From Fonticula-like sp. SCN 57-25 (lineage: Eukaryota; Nucleariida; Rotosphaerida): a DNA stretch of 31,715 bases. A program made the position numbers and the translations under genes. Where the stretch lies: the NCBI GenBank assembly GCA_001724245.1, contig MEDX01000044.1, positions 1 through 31,715 of the forward strand, given 5' to 3'. The notes under the pieces are model-generated. The model worked only from the letters and a program-made list of their open reading frames with translations. It had not been told where the DNA came from and searched no databases. Positions 24,343 to 31,715 of this stretch are shown here, in pieces. Numbering within the stretch: the stretch's first letter is position 1; each line of letters opens with the position of its first letter.

Positions 24343-25692
24343 TTAGAGCGAAAGCTTCTTTGCGAGAGAGACAACGTGGCTGCGCAGCGACGCAAAGCGC
24401 TCCGGGTGGTGCACTCTGATGTAGTGATCCCTGAGGTACGCCTCGTTCTGCATCTCGGTGAGGCGCGAGATCGTCCTGTCGAGGGCAAAGTGCTCCTCCT
24501 CGCCCGTGAATGAGCCGTCGGCGGCGAGCGGCGGCTTGGCGTAGATGTTGCCTAGTGGGACGTCGGCGCCAATGTAGAGCTTTGTGTGGTTCTCGTATAG
24601 GACATCGACGAGCGTAATGAACCTGCGCATCTCATCGCGGCGGTCGATCGAGAGCTGCGGCACGTCCGCGATGTAGATGGTGTGGTACGCCTTGGCGATC
24701 GCGAGGTAGTCTGACGCGCCGTGCGCGTGCCTGCAGAGGTCGTCAAAAGTGAACCACGCGTGCTGTTCGGCGCTGCGCGGCACGACAATCTCGCGGTTCT
24801 CGATCAGGTCGGGCCGCGCGTCCGTCTCGACCTTGAGGTTTGACGTGTTCTCCGAAAACACCTGCTCGAGCTCCTTGGCCGCGTCGGGTCCCGCAAAGTA
24901 GACAATGTGTGCGTGCTTGTGAAGGCCGAGAAGGCGGTAGTCGGTGCCGGAATCGAGGTTGTAGACGGTGCAGCGCGCCTGAAGAAGCGCGATGAAGGGA
25001 AGGAAGAGGGGGCGGTTCAGGCCGTTCTTGTAGAGGTCGTGCGGCGGGCGGTTCGACGTAAACACGACCCACACGCCAGCGTCAAAGAGCGTGCTAAAGA
25101 GGTGCTTGAGGATCATGGCATCGGCCACGTCGGTCACCTGGAACTCGTCAAAGCAGAGCAGCCGCGCCTGCGACGCGTACTGCTGCGCGACAATCGGCAA
25201 AGGATCGACCGCGGGGCCCTGCGTCTTGCGCAGCGCGTGAAGACGCTCGTGCACGTCCAGCATGAATGAGTGAAAGTGGACGCGCAGCCGAGGAAGATCC
25301 GACGGCTGGCTCTCGTACAACAGGTCCATAAGCTTGGTCTTGCCGATTCCGACGCCGCCAAACATGTACACGCCGCCCGCCTGCGATCCCGAAAGGCCGC
25401 CAAACAGGCGCGAAATAAAGCCGCCGCCCGAAGACGGCGCGGAAGAAAGCTGCGTATGCATTTTGTTGTGGAACTCTTGCAGCATGTGCACAGCCTTGCG
25501 CTGGTGCGGATCCTCGCGCAGCTTGCCCTCCTGGACCAGCGCCGAGTACGCGGGCTCCGGCCCCAGTTGTGTCGCGCTCGAGGCAAGTGCGCGGTTCCAC
25601 GTCCGCGTGCGCGAAAGCGTCAACAGGGCGCGGTCCAGCCCCGCCCGCAGCACGCCGCCATGCCAATGTCGCAACCCGGCCTGCATCATCAT
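24343..25692 (-). CDS. AFG1: AFG1-like mitochondrial ATPase
   Basis: AAA+-like ATPase (AFG1/LACE1) that helps extract and degrade unfolded inner-membrane proteins in mitochondria. It is a single exon of 449 aa and the only intronless gene of the window. The first 40 residues are rich in Arg/Ala/Leu without acids, like a mitochondrial presequence. Walker A is GGVGIGKT at 112-119 and Walker B LLCFDEFQVTDVADA, with FDEF at 181-184. Family blocks: VYMFGGVGIGKTKLMDLLYE, GVWVVFTSNRPPHDLYKNGL, FTFDDLCRHAHGASDYLAIA, and EMRRFITLVDVLYENHTKL. Two in-frame ATGs follow the first (25689 and 25686), so the start is uncertain by one or two codons. It lies 206 bp upstream of the TFIIB stop on the same strand. 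Confidence 0.95.
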   Translation of the reverse strand: MMMQAGLRHWHGGVLRAGLDRALLTLSRTRTWNRALASSATQLGPEPAYSALVQEGKLREDPHQRKAVHMLQEFHNKMHTQLSSAPSSGGGFISRLFGGLSGSQAGGVYMFGGVGIGKTKLMDLLYESQPSDLPRLRVHFHSFMLDVHERLHALRKTQGPAVDPLPIVAQQYASQARLLCFDEFQVTDVADAMILKHLFSTLFDAGVWVVFTSNRPPHDLYKNGLNRPLFLPFIALLQARCTVYNLDSGTDYRLLGLHKHAHIVYFAGPDAAKELEQVFSENTSNLKVETDARPDLIENREIVVPRSAEQHAWFTFDDLCRHAHGASDYLAIAKAYHTIYIADVPQLSIDRRDEMRRFITLVDVLYENHTKLYIGADVPLGNIYAKPPLAADGSFTGEEEHFALDRTISRLTEMQNEAYLRDHYIRVHHPERFASLRSHVVSLAKKLSL

Positions 25693-25898
25693 CGCCGCGC
25701 GGCAACCCGATGTCAGGGGCAGATTTTATATGATGAGAAGGCCAGACTCGTCAGCAAAACAGGAGATGATGCAGATGCGACACAAAAGCAGTGCAGTGTA
25801 CATAGAGGCGCCATGCGAGAACCACAGGCTAGACAGCATTGTACATTAAAATTGGTTTATATTGATACAGGGGGTAGCAGGGCAACAGAAAAGTGATT

Positions 25899-27143
25899 TT
25901 AGGCCATAGGAAGGTGGTCTACATGGCTGGCGAGCGCAAAGCCCGGCGGGACCAGCTCGTGGCGCCGCATGTACATGTCCTTGTACGCGCTCCGGATAGT
26001 CGACTCGACGAGACCGACGACGAGGGCAATGTCTGTGCAAAGTGCGGTGAGCAACACGCTGGCCGAGCGTATGATCGCGCACCTCGGAGCGACTTTGGCG
26101 TGTCGGACAGGTTCGAGATAAAGTAGATGGCGGCGCCAATGATGGTCGCCGGCTGCTTTCTGTAGACACATGCGTTAGCCTTTCATTCTAGTTTATAATG
26201 GAATGGGCGCACCCCTGCGCGAGTCCGAGCTTTTCGCACTGTGCGATGACATGGCGGGCGGCAGCGACGATGCGCACGTGAAGGTGCAGCTCGTGGCAGT
26301 AGCGCGGCAGGAACGTGTCGTTGCTCGGTGCGGCCAGCTTGAGGTCGGGCGCAAGCGTCTTTAGCTTTTTGATGCAGCGCGTGATCTCTTTGAAATCGGC
26401 GCCAGTGATGGTGGCGATCTCCTTGATCGTGCGCGGCGTCTTGTGCATGCGGCACGCCAGAAAGACGCACGCGGCGACGATGCTGAGTGTCGACCGGCCG
26501 CGCATGCTCGGCGCATACTTGCGGAACAGCGACTGTGCAGTGTCGCGGTAGACATCGGGGTACTGAAAGTGCATCATCGTGTTCTTGATGTCCTTGAAGG
26601 CCGCGAGCGTCGTGCGCTGACTCGCTGTCATCTGGCATCGATGTCAGCATCAATGAAAAACAAGAAAAAACGCACATTATTCTTATTGTGTGTACGTCCA
26701 AGTTCCTTGGAAAGACCGCTGCCGCCGTCCTGGCGGCCGATGCTGATCTCGTTCGCCGAAAGACCCTCCATCAAAATGTCCTGCGGGCGACCAACACGGC
26801 TCGGGTCATCGCCAGAGCCGCCGTCACTATTTCTGTGGAATACATTAAAAACCGTGGCCAAAACTGTGCCAAACGGCAAAAGACGCACGCAAAGTTACGC
26901 CATTCCGAACGCGAGTCGATAATGGGCTCGGCCACCGTGCCGCATTGCGAGCAGACCATGTCGCCCGACACCATATCGCTAATCAACTGAAGTAACACGC
27001 ATCAGCCTCTCTGCCACACACAAAAACAAAGCCACGCTGGCACCTACTTGGGTACTGTTGCAGTTCAAGTTCTTGCACCGAACCTCCCTCTGCATGTTGC
27101 GCTCATCGTACCCTTCGCCCACGAACGGCTTGGCGTTCATCAT
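25899..27143 (-). CDS. SUA7: Transcription initiation factor TFIIB
   Basis: General factor that bridges TBP-bound promoters and RNA polymerase II and sets the start site. Six exons (27048-27143, 26889-26986, 26696-26832, 26213-26624, 26083-26159, 25899-26032) give 317 aa, the family length. The zinc ribbon is C23-x4-C28 with C44-x2-C47 (SGDMVCSQCGTV), the B-reader/linker IIDSRSEWRNF and GDDPSRVG. Two cyclin repeats follow: TTLAAFKDIKNTMMHFQYPD, TLSIVAACVFLACRMHKTPR, TIKEIATITGADFKEI; then ATIIGAAIYFISN and IALVVGLVESTIRSAYKDMY. Intron 3 is spliced with the acceptor ATGACAG to keep the frame, not the nearer GCCAG. A TATAAAAG lies 66-73 bp before the start. Divergent from TFIIF-beta across 131 bp. 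Confidence 0.95.
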
Positions 27144-27208
27144 CCTTGCAGACGTTGGCAGACGAGGATGACGAAAGACAAACGCTGACTGCGCAAACAG
27201 TGGGATCC

Positions 27209-27216
27209 CTTTTATA
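27209..27216 (-). promoter_or_regulatory. TATA box of the TFIIB gene
   Basis: TATAAAAG on the minus strand (context GCGTATAAAAGGGATCCC), 66-73 bp before the TFIIB ATG. It is the only clear TATA element I noticed in a divergent promoter here. The TFIIF-beta side shows none. Confidence 0.6.
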
Positions 27217-27274
27217 CGCCATCGGGCGAGGTCGCGGATTGTGGGACGCACTCTGACCATAACTTGTGCCCGCC

Positions 27275-28322
27275 ATGTCGACGGACGGTTCGCCATCCTC
27301 GTCAAAGCCCGCCGGCTCGTCGCCCAAGCCGTTCAACCCGGTGCTTGATACGAGCGGCGCCAAGCGCGACTTTTGGCTCGTAAAGGTGCCCGACTTTGTC
27401 TATGAAAAGTGGACAAAGGTACAGCACAAGTCGACCGTCGGCGCGGTCCGGTTCCACCAGTCGTGCGTCATGCTGGCTTGATCCCCTCGCACGCGCGCTA
27501 ACCGCTCTGCAAAGCGCTCCGGGAAAGCTTCCGACGATTGAGGTGACGCTAAACAGAGACCCCGAGGATGAACTTTTGCCGGCGCCGCCGCCGCGCGAGT
27601 TCAAAATGCGCACCAAGATGGACGCGACGCAAACGCACCACATCCTCGCCGAGTCGGATGGTGCGCGTTGTTACACTAGCTGAAGCTGGCGCTAACGCTC
27701 TCGCCACAGAGGGGAACGCACTCTATGGCCTCGTGCAGTACAAGTGCGATCTTTTGCCTGTCGTGAACAGCGAAGTACGCGTCATTGAAAAACGGCCCAG
27801 GGGATGCTGATGCCTCCCTCAGTTCTTAGAATACTCAAAGATGCGGACGGCCGAGGTGACCGACTACAAGCAGACTGTTCTTCACCAGGACGACAAGAAC
27901 AAGCTGCGCGTCGGCTTTGTTGCGCCGCAGAAGACGACCCACTTTCGCGTACGTTTCCTCGATTATTCTCGCGCAACGGCCGCTGACGCCGCATCGTTGC
28001 ACACCTACAGGAAAAGACCAAGAAGGCGTCGCTTGAGGCGCTTCAGGCCCGCACAGAGCGCATGCCCGAGAGCGAGCTTATGGACCTTTTGTTTGACGCG
28101 TTTGAAAAGTACGCGCACTGGAACCTGCGCGGCCTGGTGCAGTACACGCATCAGCCGCAGACGTACGTCCGCGAAGTGCTGGCCAAGCTGTGCGACTACT
28201 CGCAGTCGGGGCCGTTCAAGTCTCTTTACCACCTCAAGAGCGAGTACCGCGTAAATGACCGGTTCAGCAAGGCCGAGCCGGCCGCGCCGGCCGAGGAGCC
28301 CATGCCGCTCGGCAAGCGCTAA
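27275..28322 (+). CDS. TFG2: TFIIF beta subunit (RAP30/Tfg2)
   Basis: Small subunit of TFIIF, which escorts RNA polymerase II into the pre-initiation complex. Five exons (27275-27462, 27515-27660, 27710-27774, 27823-27948, 28011-28322) give 278 aa, the human RAP30 length rather than the longer yeast Tfg2. The dimerisation barrel starts with RDFWLVKVPDFVYEKWTK, then VGAVRFHQSAPGKLPTIEVT, ALYGLVQYKCDLLPV, and the linker with TDYKQTVLHQ. The C-terminal winged helix is clear: MDLLFDAFEKYAHWNLRGLV, QTYVREVLAKLCDYSQSGPF, KSLYHLKSEYR. Intron 4 uses the CCTCAG acceptor at 27822, because the next AGs break the frame. Confidence 0.94.
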
Positions 28323-28535
28323 CGACAATGTGCAGCGCCTTTTTCGTTTAATTGTGTGAAATTGTACTGATTATGACAGAAAATAAGCAAGAGTGAATAT
28401 ACATTATAATGTAAGATGCAGGATAATTATTTTCAAATACGCACAAAAGTGCTGCAGCGACCGAACAGCTCGGTAATACTCACACGACACGCAGGAAATG
28501 TACACAAAATTGCCACAGAAAGGCAGCTAAAAAGG

Positions 28536-29066
28536 CTACAGCATCTTAAACCGCTTCGCCTGGTCATACGCCTTGCGCATGTTCTCACACGGCTCGGTAA
28601 TGCTGATCGCGCCGCGGCGGCGGAACACGATCTGCGGCACGAGCTCATAGTTCTCCACCTCGAGCGCCTCGCTCGCCCGCCGCTTCTCAACGCGGTGGCT
28701 CATAATCGGCGACGGTTCCCGTCTGTACAGCTCGTCCGAAGCGGACGCGGCCAGCGCGGTCTCGTCCTCGTTCGTGTGAAAGTGTGTCAGGCGCGCGCGC
28801 ACAATCGTCAGAAGAATGTCCTCATCCGACACAAAGCGTGACAACGGCTCGGCACTGCGTCAGCGTTAGCATCCACGGAATTAACAGGCAAGCTAAGCTG
28901 CGTACCGAGGGGACCCCGGCTCGCTGTTGCATCTCGAAAGCGCCGGCGAAGACGTCCCCGAGAGCACGAGGTTCAATCCCGAACCACACTTGCGGATGCG
29001 ACCGAGACCGTCGCTGGTGCGCCGGGTAAGGTCACCGTCGGCACGTTGCGACGCCGTAGCCATCAT
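28536..29066 (-). CDS. Small Ser/Arg-rich protein of unknown function
   Basis: Two exons (28906-29066, 28536-28854; 51-nt intron, GTACGC donor, CTAAC branch) give 159 aa. I do not recognise it. The first 60 residues are Ser/Gly/Arg-rich (SGTSSPALSRCNSEPGSPR), with SP and RRxS-type sites that could be phosphorylated. The second half is better structured and charged: SDEDILLTIVRARLTHFHTN, VENYELVPQIVFRRRG and MRKAYDQAKRFKML at the end. The start is one of two adjacent ATGs (29066, 29063). The frame stays open further upstream with Ser-rich codons, so an extra 5' exon is possible. Convergent with TFIIF-beta. Confidence 0.6.
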
Positions 29067-29881
29067 TAAAGTCGAGCTTGTGTCCTTGCGTAGGACCACC
29101 GACGATGGACGAATGCGAGGCCGAGGCGAGCTACTACTACCCGCGGAGGCCGACGACGACGCCACGCTGGCTGATGAGGTAATCAGAAATAGGCGGGAAA
29201 CCAGTTGACGATCCCCTCTCGGTACAAGAACGCTCACCAAAGAGCCTCTAACACTCTACTTTCACCCTGTCTTGGACGCAGGGAAAAGGCGACCACGAGG
29301 AAACTCGAAAAAAAAAGGAGGCGCACAAGGCTCAAAAAGCCGTCGGATCAACAAAAGCGTGCAATGACGACAGGCGGGTAAATAACGCGCCAAAGTTGTT
29401 TTTGCCACGAGGCGAGTTCGCCACCAACGGCCACGTGGGCAAAAATGTTCAACTTCCGGCGTCTGATTGGTCGGCGTGCGACCTTGTTAGCTCCCATTGG
29501 CCAAATCGGGAAACGTCCGAGTGGCCGGAATTGGAAACATGCGAGAAATCAGTTGAGCGCCAAGTTGCGCCGAGCCCCTATTGCAACGAGATCAAGCAGA
29601 GATGGGTGGGCTGTCCCCGTCGGAGCCGCGGCAGGGCCCACTAGAGGGCATGGGTAGCATGTTTGTCCAAAGGAAATGCGAGCTCGGTCGGGCGCTCAAG
29701 GCCGGCGCGCTCGCTCCTTTTGCTGACCAAAGTGCGGGGAAACCGGAGTTCATGTTTTGTCGTCTCGGCGATTTTCTCCATTGGCATTCGATCATCTGTC
29801 AACCAAGGCCATGTGGATGTGTCAACAAGGGCCACGTGGATGAATGCCTTTCTCAATCATGGCCACGTGGATGTTTACAGA
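29067..29881. other. 815-bp gap between the unknown gene and MHF1
   Basis: This is the longest gap. It holds promoter-like motifs: CCAAT boxes near 29465 and 29498, CACGTG at 29432, and three GGCCAYGTGGATG elements near 29807-29873. A + strand frame is open from 29252 to 29644 but has no in-frame ATG. With a start at 29113 and an intron at 29179-29281 (GTAATC donor, CAG acceptor) it would give a Lys-rich 142-residue protein, including ETRKKKEAHKAQKA. The donor does not match the local pattern, so I treat this as a weak gene candidate. Confidence 0.35.
29807..29873 (+). promoter_or_regulatory. Three GGCCAYGTGGATG elements upstream of MHF1
   Basis: GGCCATGTGGATG at 29807-29819, GGCCACGTGGATG at 29830-29842 and again at 29861-29873, 23 and 31 bp apart, end 9 bp before the MHF1 ATG. 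Each CACGTG is a bHLH E-box. A further GGCCACGTGG is at 29429-29438, and the identical 13-mer lies over the MED6 start codon. Confidence 0.65.
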
Positions 29882-30373
29882 ATGGGCGGGGACGGTGTCG
29901 CCGCGGCGCTGCGGGAGGCGCGCGAGCAGGATGAGGCGACGGCGCAGCGGTTAAAGGCGACGCTGCACGTCGCAATAGGCGCGATTTGCGAGGAGCGCGC
30001 AAAGGCGGCGGGGGCGCAGGTGTCGAAGCGGTTCATCGCCGCGCTGACCGAGACGGTGTTTGTGCAGGCGGAGCGGCTGGGGGTCGATCTCGAGAGCTTT
30101 GCCAAGTGCGCGGAAAGAGTAAGATGAATATGCGGTAAGCTGACCCTGCGTTTTGTTGATGTAGACATGGCAAGAGAAGTGTTGTGAATGTGGACGACGT
30201 GAAGCTGTGCACGCGACACAACAAGGTCGTGGTGCGTAGGATCGCCATGCGAGTGGCGCCACTAACGCGCCATCTAGACCGACATGCTGCAGGATTACCT
30301 GGACAGCCTTCCCGCTGCGCCTGCTGCCAAAAAGGCCAAGCGCGGGGCAGACGCTCTTGCCGACGATGAGTGA
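29882..30373 (+). CDS. MHF1: MHF1/CENP-S histone-fold protein
   Basis: Histone-fold partner of MHF2/CENP-X. It works with FANCM-type helicases in DNA repair and in the CENP-T-W-S-X kinetochore complex. Three exons (29882-30105, 30165-30231, 30278-30373) give 128 aa, the family size. The histone fold is clear: AQRLKATLHVAIGAICEERA, VSKRFIAALTETVFVQAERL, LESFAKHGKRSVVNVDDVKL then C-T-R-H-N. The tail is basic then acidic. The first intron uses a GTGCGC donor at 30106, which gives the K-H-G-K-R junction; reading on would add a short out-of-family stretch. The start is the first ATG before the fold. Three GGCCAYGTGGATG elements lie directly upstream. Confidence 0.9.
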
Positions 30374-30486
30374 TTGCGTGCTTTTAGTGTACTTTATGAT
30401 GCTAGTGTTGCCTTTCGTGTACAATACCCTGTTTTTTGTGTAAAAACCAGTCTGATATGCATACAAATGATATTACTGAGTGACGA

Positions 30487-31715
30487 TTACAAAAAGGGTG
30501 TCTCGATCGATACAAATGTGGCAATGGGAAACACGAGGCTGTCCTGCTCTGCGCCGGCCGCCGCGAGCGGGTCGCGCATTGGCTGCAGCTTGACCTTGTG
30601 CACCCCGCTGATGAGCACATTGTCGATGAGCATATCAAACTGCCTCTTTGACTGGTCCTCAATCTCGACCGAGTTGACATATAGCGACGTCCCCTCGTCA
30701 AACATCCCCGTCGGCTTCTTATTGGCCGTCTTTCGCCCCGCGTCCACGTCGAGCAAAAAGAGCTCGAGGCAGTTTGCCGACGGCCTCACGGTCGCCGCGT
30801 GCTCGGCCGTGCGCGGGAAGCGCGACACCTGCACCGAAAAGAAGGCGCGCTGCGTGATGGTCGGCGCGGCCACCGCAACACCCGCCACATTGATCTCGAG
30901 GTATTTTAGCGACACCTCGGGCGGCGAAAAGCGCTTGTTGGCCGACGCCGACGCCGCAAACGCCCGCTGGCCAAGCTCAAACCCAAAGAGACACGGCATC
31001 GTGCGACGCTGCAGAATGCCCGCCGACGGCGAGTAAATCACCTCAACCTGGTACACTTGTAGCGGGAACACGTGATTGGCATGGTGAAGGTAGTGCTCCG
31101 TAACGCCGCGCACAAAGGACGCAGGCGTCGTGCCGCGCACATTCACCTCCTAAAGGCAAAAGTAATGTCAGCAAAAAGAATGGAAAAGTCGCGGGAAACG
31201 CACGCCAGGCGACGAACGACGCCGCGACTGGTCGATGCGCTTTGTCAGCATTTCGCGGATGTCTCCTGTGTCGTGCGCGGCGTCGGCGGGCGCGCCCGCG
31301 GCAGTCACAGACGACGCGCGCCGCTCGCGCCTGGTGGCAAGTGCAGGGACGAGGCTCATCGCCGCGCGCAGGCCCAGGACCACCTGGCGGCCGTACCAGG
31401 CGTCGGCAAGGCCGATAGACGCCGCGAGCTTGTTGGTGCGCCCCGCCGGAACAACGTAAAACACAATGGACAAGTTGTCAAAGAGCTCCTTTTTCGTGGC
31501 GCGCAGGTTGGCGTACGCGCACGCCACGTTGTGCACGGTCATGTCGCCGCCGACGACGGCGACCTTGAGGTGGACATGCGCGGAGCGGTCCGTGTGGCGA
31601 CGGAGGATGCGCTCGAGGGTCGCCATGGCGCCAAATTCCATGCCGTCCGTCGGCCGCCCGGCAGAGAACATAAACGCGCCCTCGTCAAGCTCCTCCCAAT
31701 CAATCGCAAGACTAG
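30487..31715 (-). CDS. Unknown protein, C-terminal part (5' end outside window); weak resemblance to p101/p84 PI3K adaptors
   Basis: Two exons are visible (31204-31715 and beyond, 30487-31149; 54-nt intron with GTGCGT donor), coding for at least 391 residues. The 5' end is cut by the window. Readable blocks: LKVAVVGGDMTVHNVACAYA, NLRATKKELFDNLSIVFYVV, P-A-G-R-T-N-K-L and IGLADAWYGRQVVLGLRAAM. Next comes a Ser/Arg linker. A beta-rich C-terminal domain follows, with VYQVEVIYSPS, SLKYLEINVAGVAV, TSLYVNSVEIEDQSKRQF and MLIDNVLISGVHKVKLQPM. The V-x-G-x-D, F-Y-V-V-P and D-x-W-Y blocks recall the regulatory subunits of class IB PI3-kinase (PIK3R5/PIK3R6). That is only a recollection of pattern. The reading frame and intron are solid; the identity is not. 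Confidence 0.75.

Noticed and set aside
27823-27842. Alternative acceptors TTAG and AAAG for TFIIF-beta intron 4
   Set aside because: TTAG gives a stop within ten codons. AAAG is in frame, but it is farther from the branch site than CCTCAG and drops six residues.

Overview
This window is eukaryotic nuclear DNA from a compact, GC-rich genome, most likely a fungus. I can model 19 protein genes, nearly all split by short introns (64 introns, mostly 44-62 nt), and exons fill about 73% of the window. A complete prephenate dehydratase argues against an animal. A KIN1/PAR-1-type polarity kinase, PBN1 and PEX5 fit a fungus. A full-length sestrin, absent from the model yeasts, suggests a lineage other than budding or fission yeast. 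I cannot name the species. I see no rRNA, tRNA, intact transposon or CRISPR array.

Layout, left to right: MED6 (-) and CDC73 (+) share a 65-bp divergent promoter. PEX5 (-) is divergent from a SAP-domain, probably mitochondrial protein (+). A SET-MYND protein (-) is divergent from a KIN1-like kinase (+). Sestrin (+) follows, then prephenate dehydratase (-) and NAD(P)HX dehydratase (-). The latter is divergent from PBN1/PIG-X (+). PRP43 helicase (-) is divergent from a PhyH-dioxygenase/helical-repeat protein with a C-terminal CaaX box (+). MPV17-like (-), AFG1-like ATPase (-) and TFIIB (-) come next. TFIIB is divergent from TFIIF-beta (+). A small unknown gene (-), MHF1/CENP-S (+), and a 5'-truncated unknown gene (-) running off the right end complete the window.

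Two divergent pairs encode RNA polymerase II machinery: MED6/CDC73 (Mediator and the PAF1 complex) and TFIIB/TFIIF-beta (pre-initiation complex). The other genes cover peroxisome import (PEX5), NADHX repair, phenylalanine synthesis, GPI-anchor mannosylation (PBN1), splicing/ribosome assembly (PRP43), mitochondrial quality control (AFG1, MPV17) and DNA repair/kinetochore (MHF1). There is no sign of an operon or gene cluster.

The most interesting points are the sestrin with a selectively altered active site and leucine pocket, a strong GTRCG 5' splice-site signature instead of GTRAG, a repeated GGCCACGTGGATG element (one copy contains the MED6 start codon), an AT-rich island with a foreign-looking reading frame, and the PhyH protein with a predicted prenylation motif. 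All exon models come from reading frame, splice-site and family logic alone.
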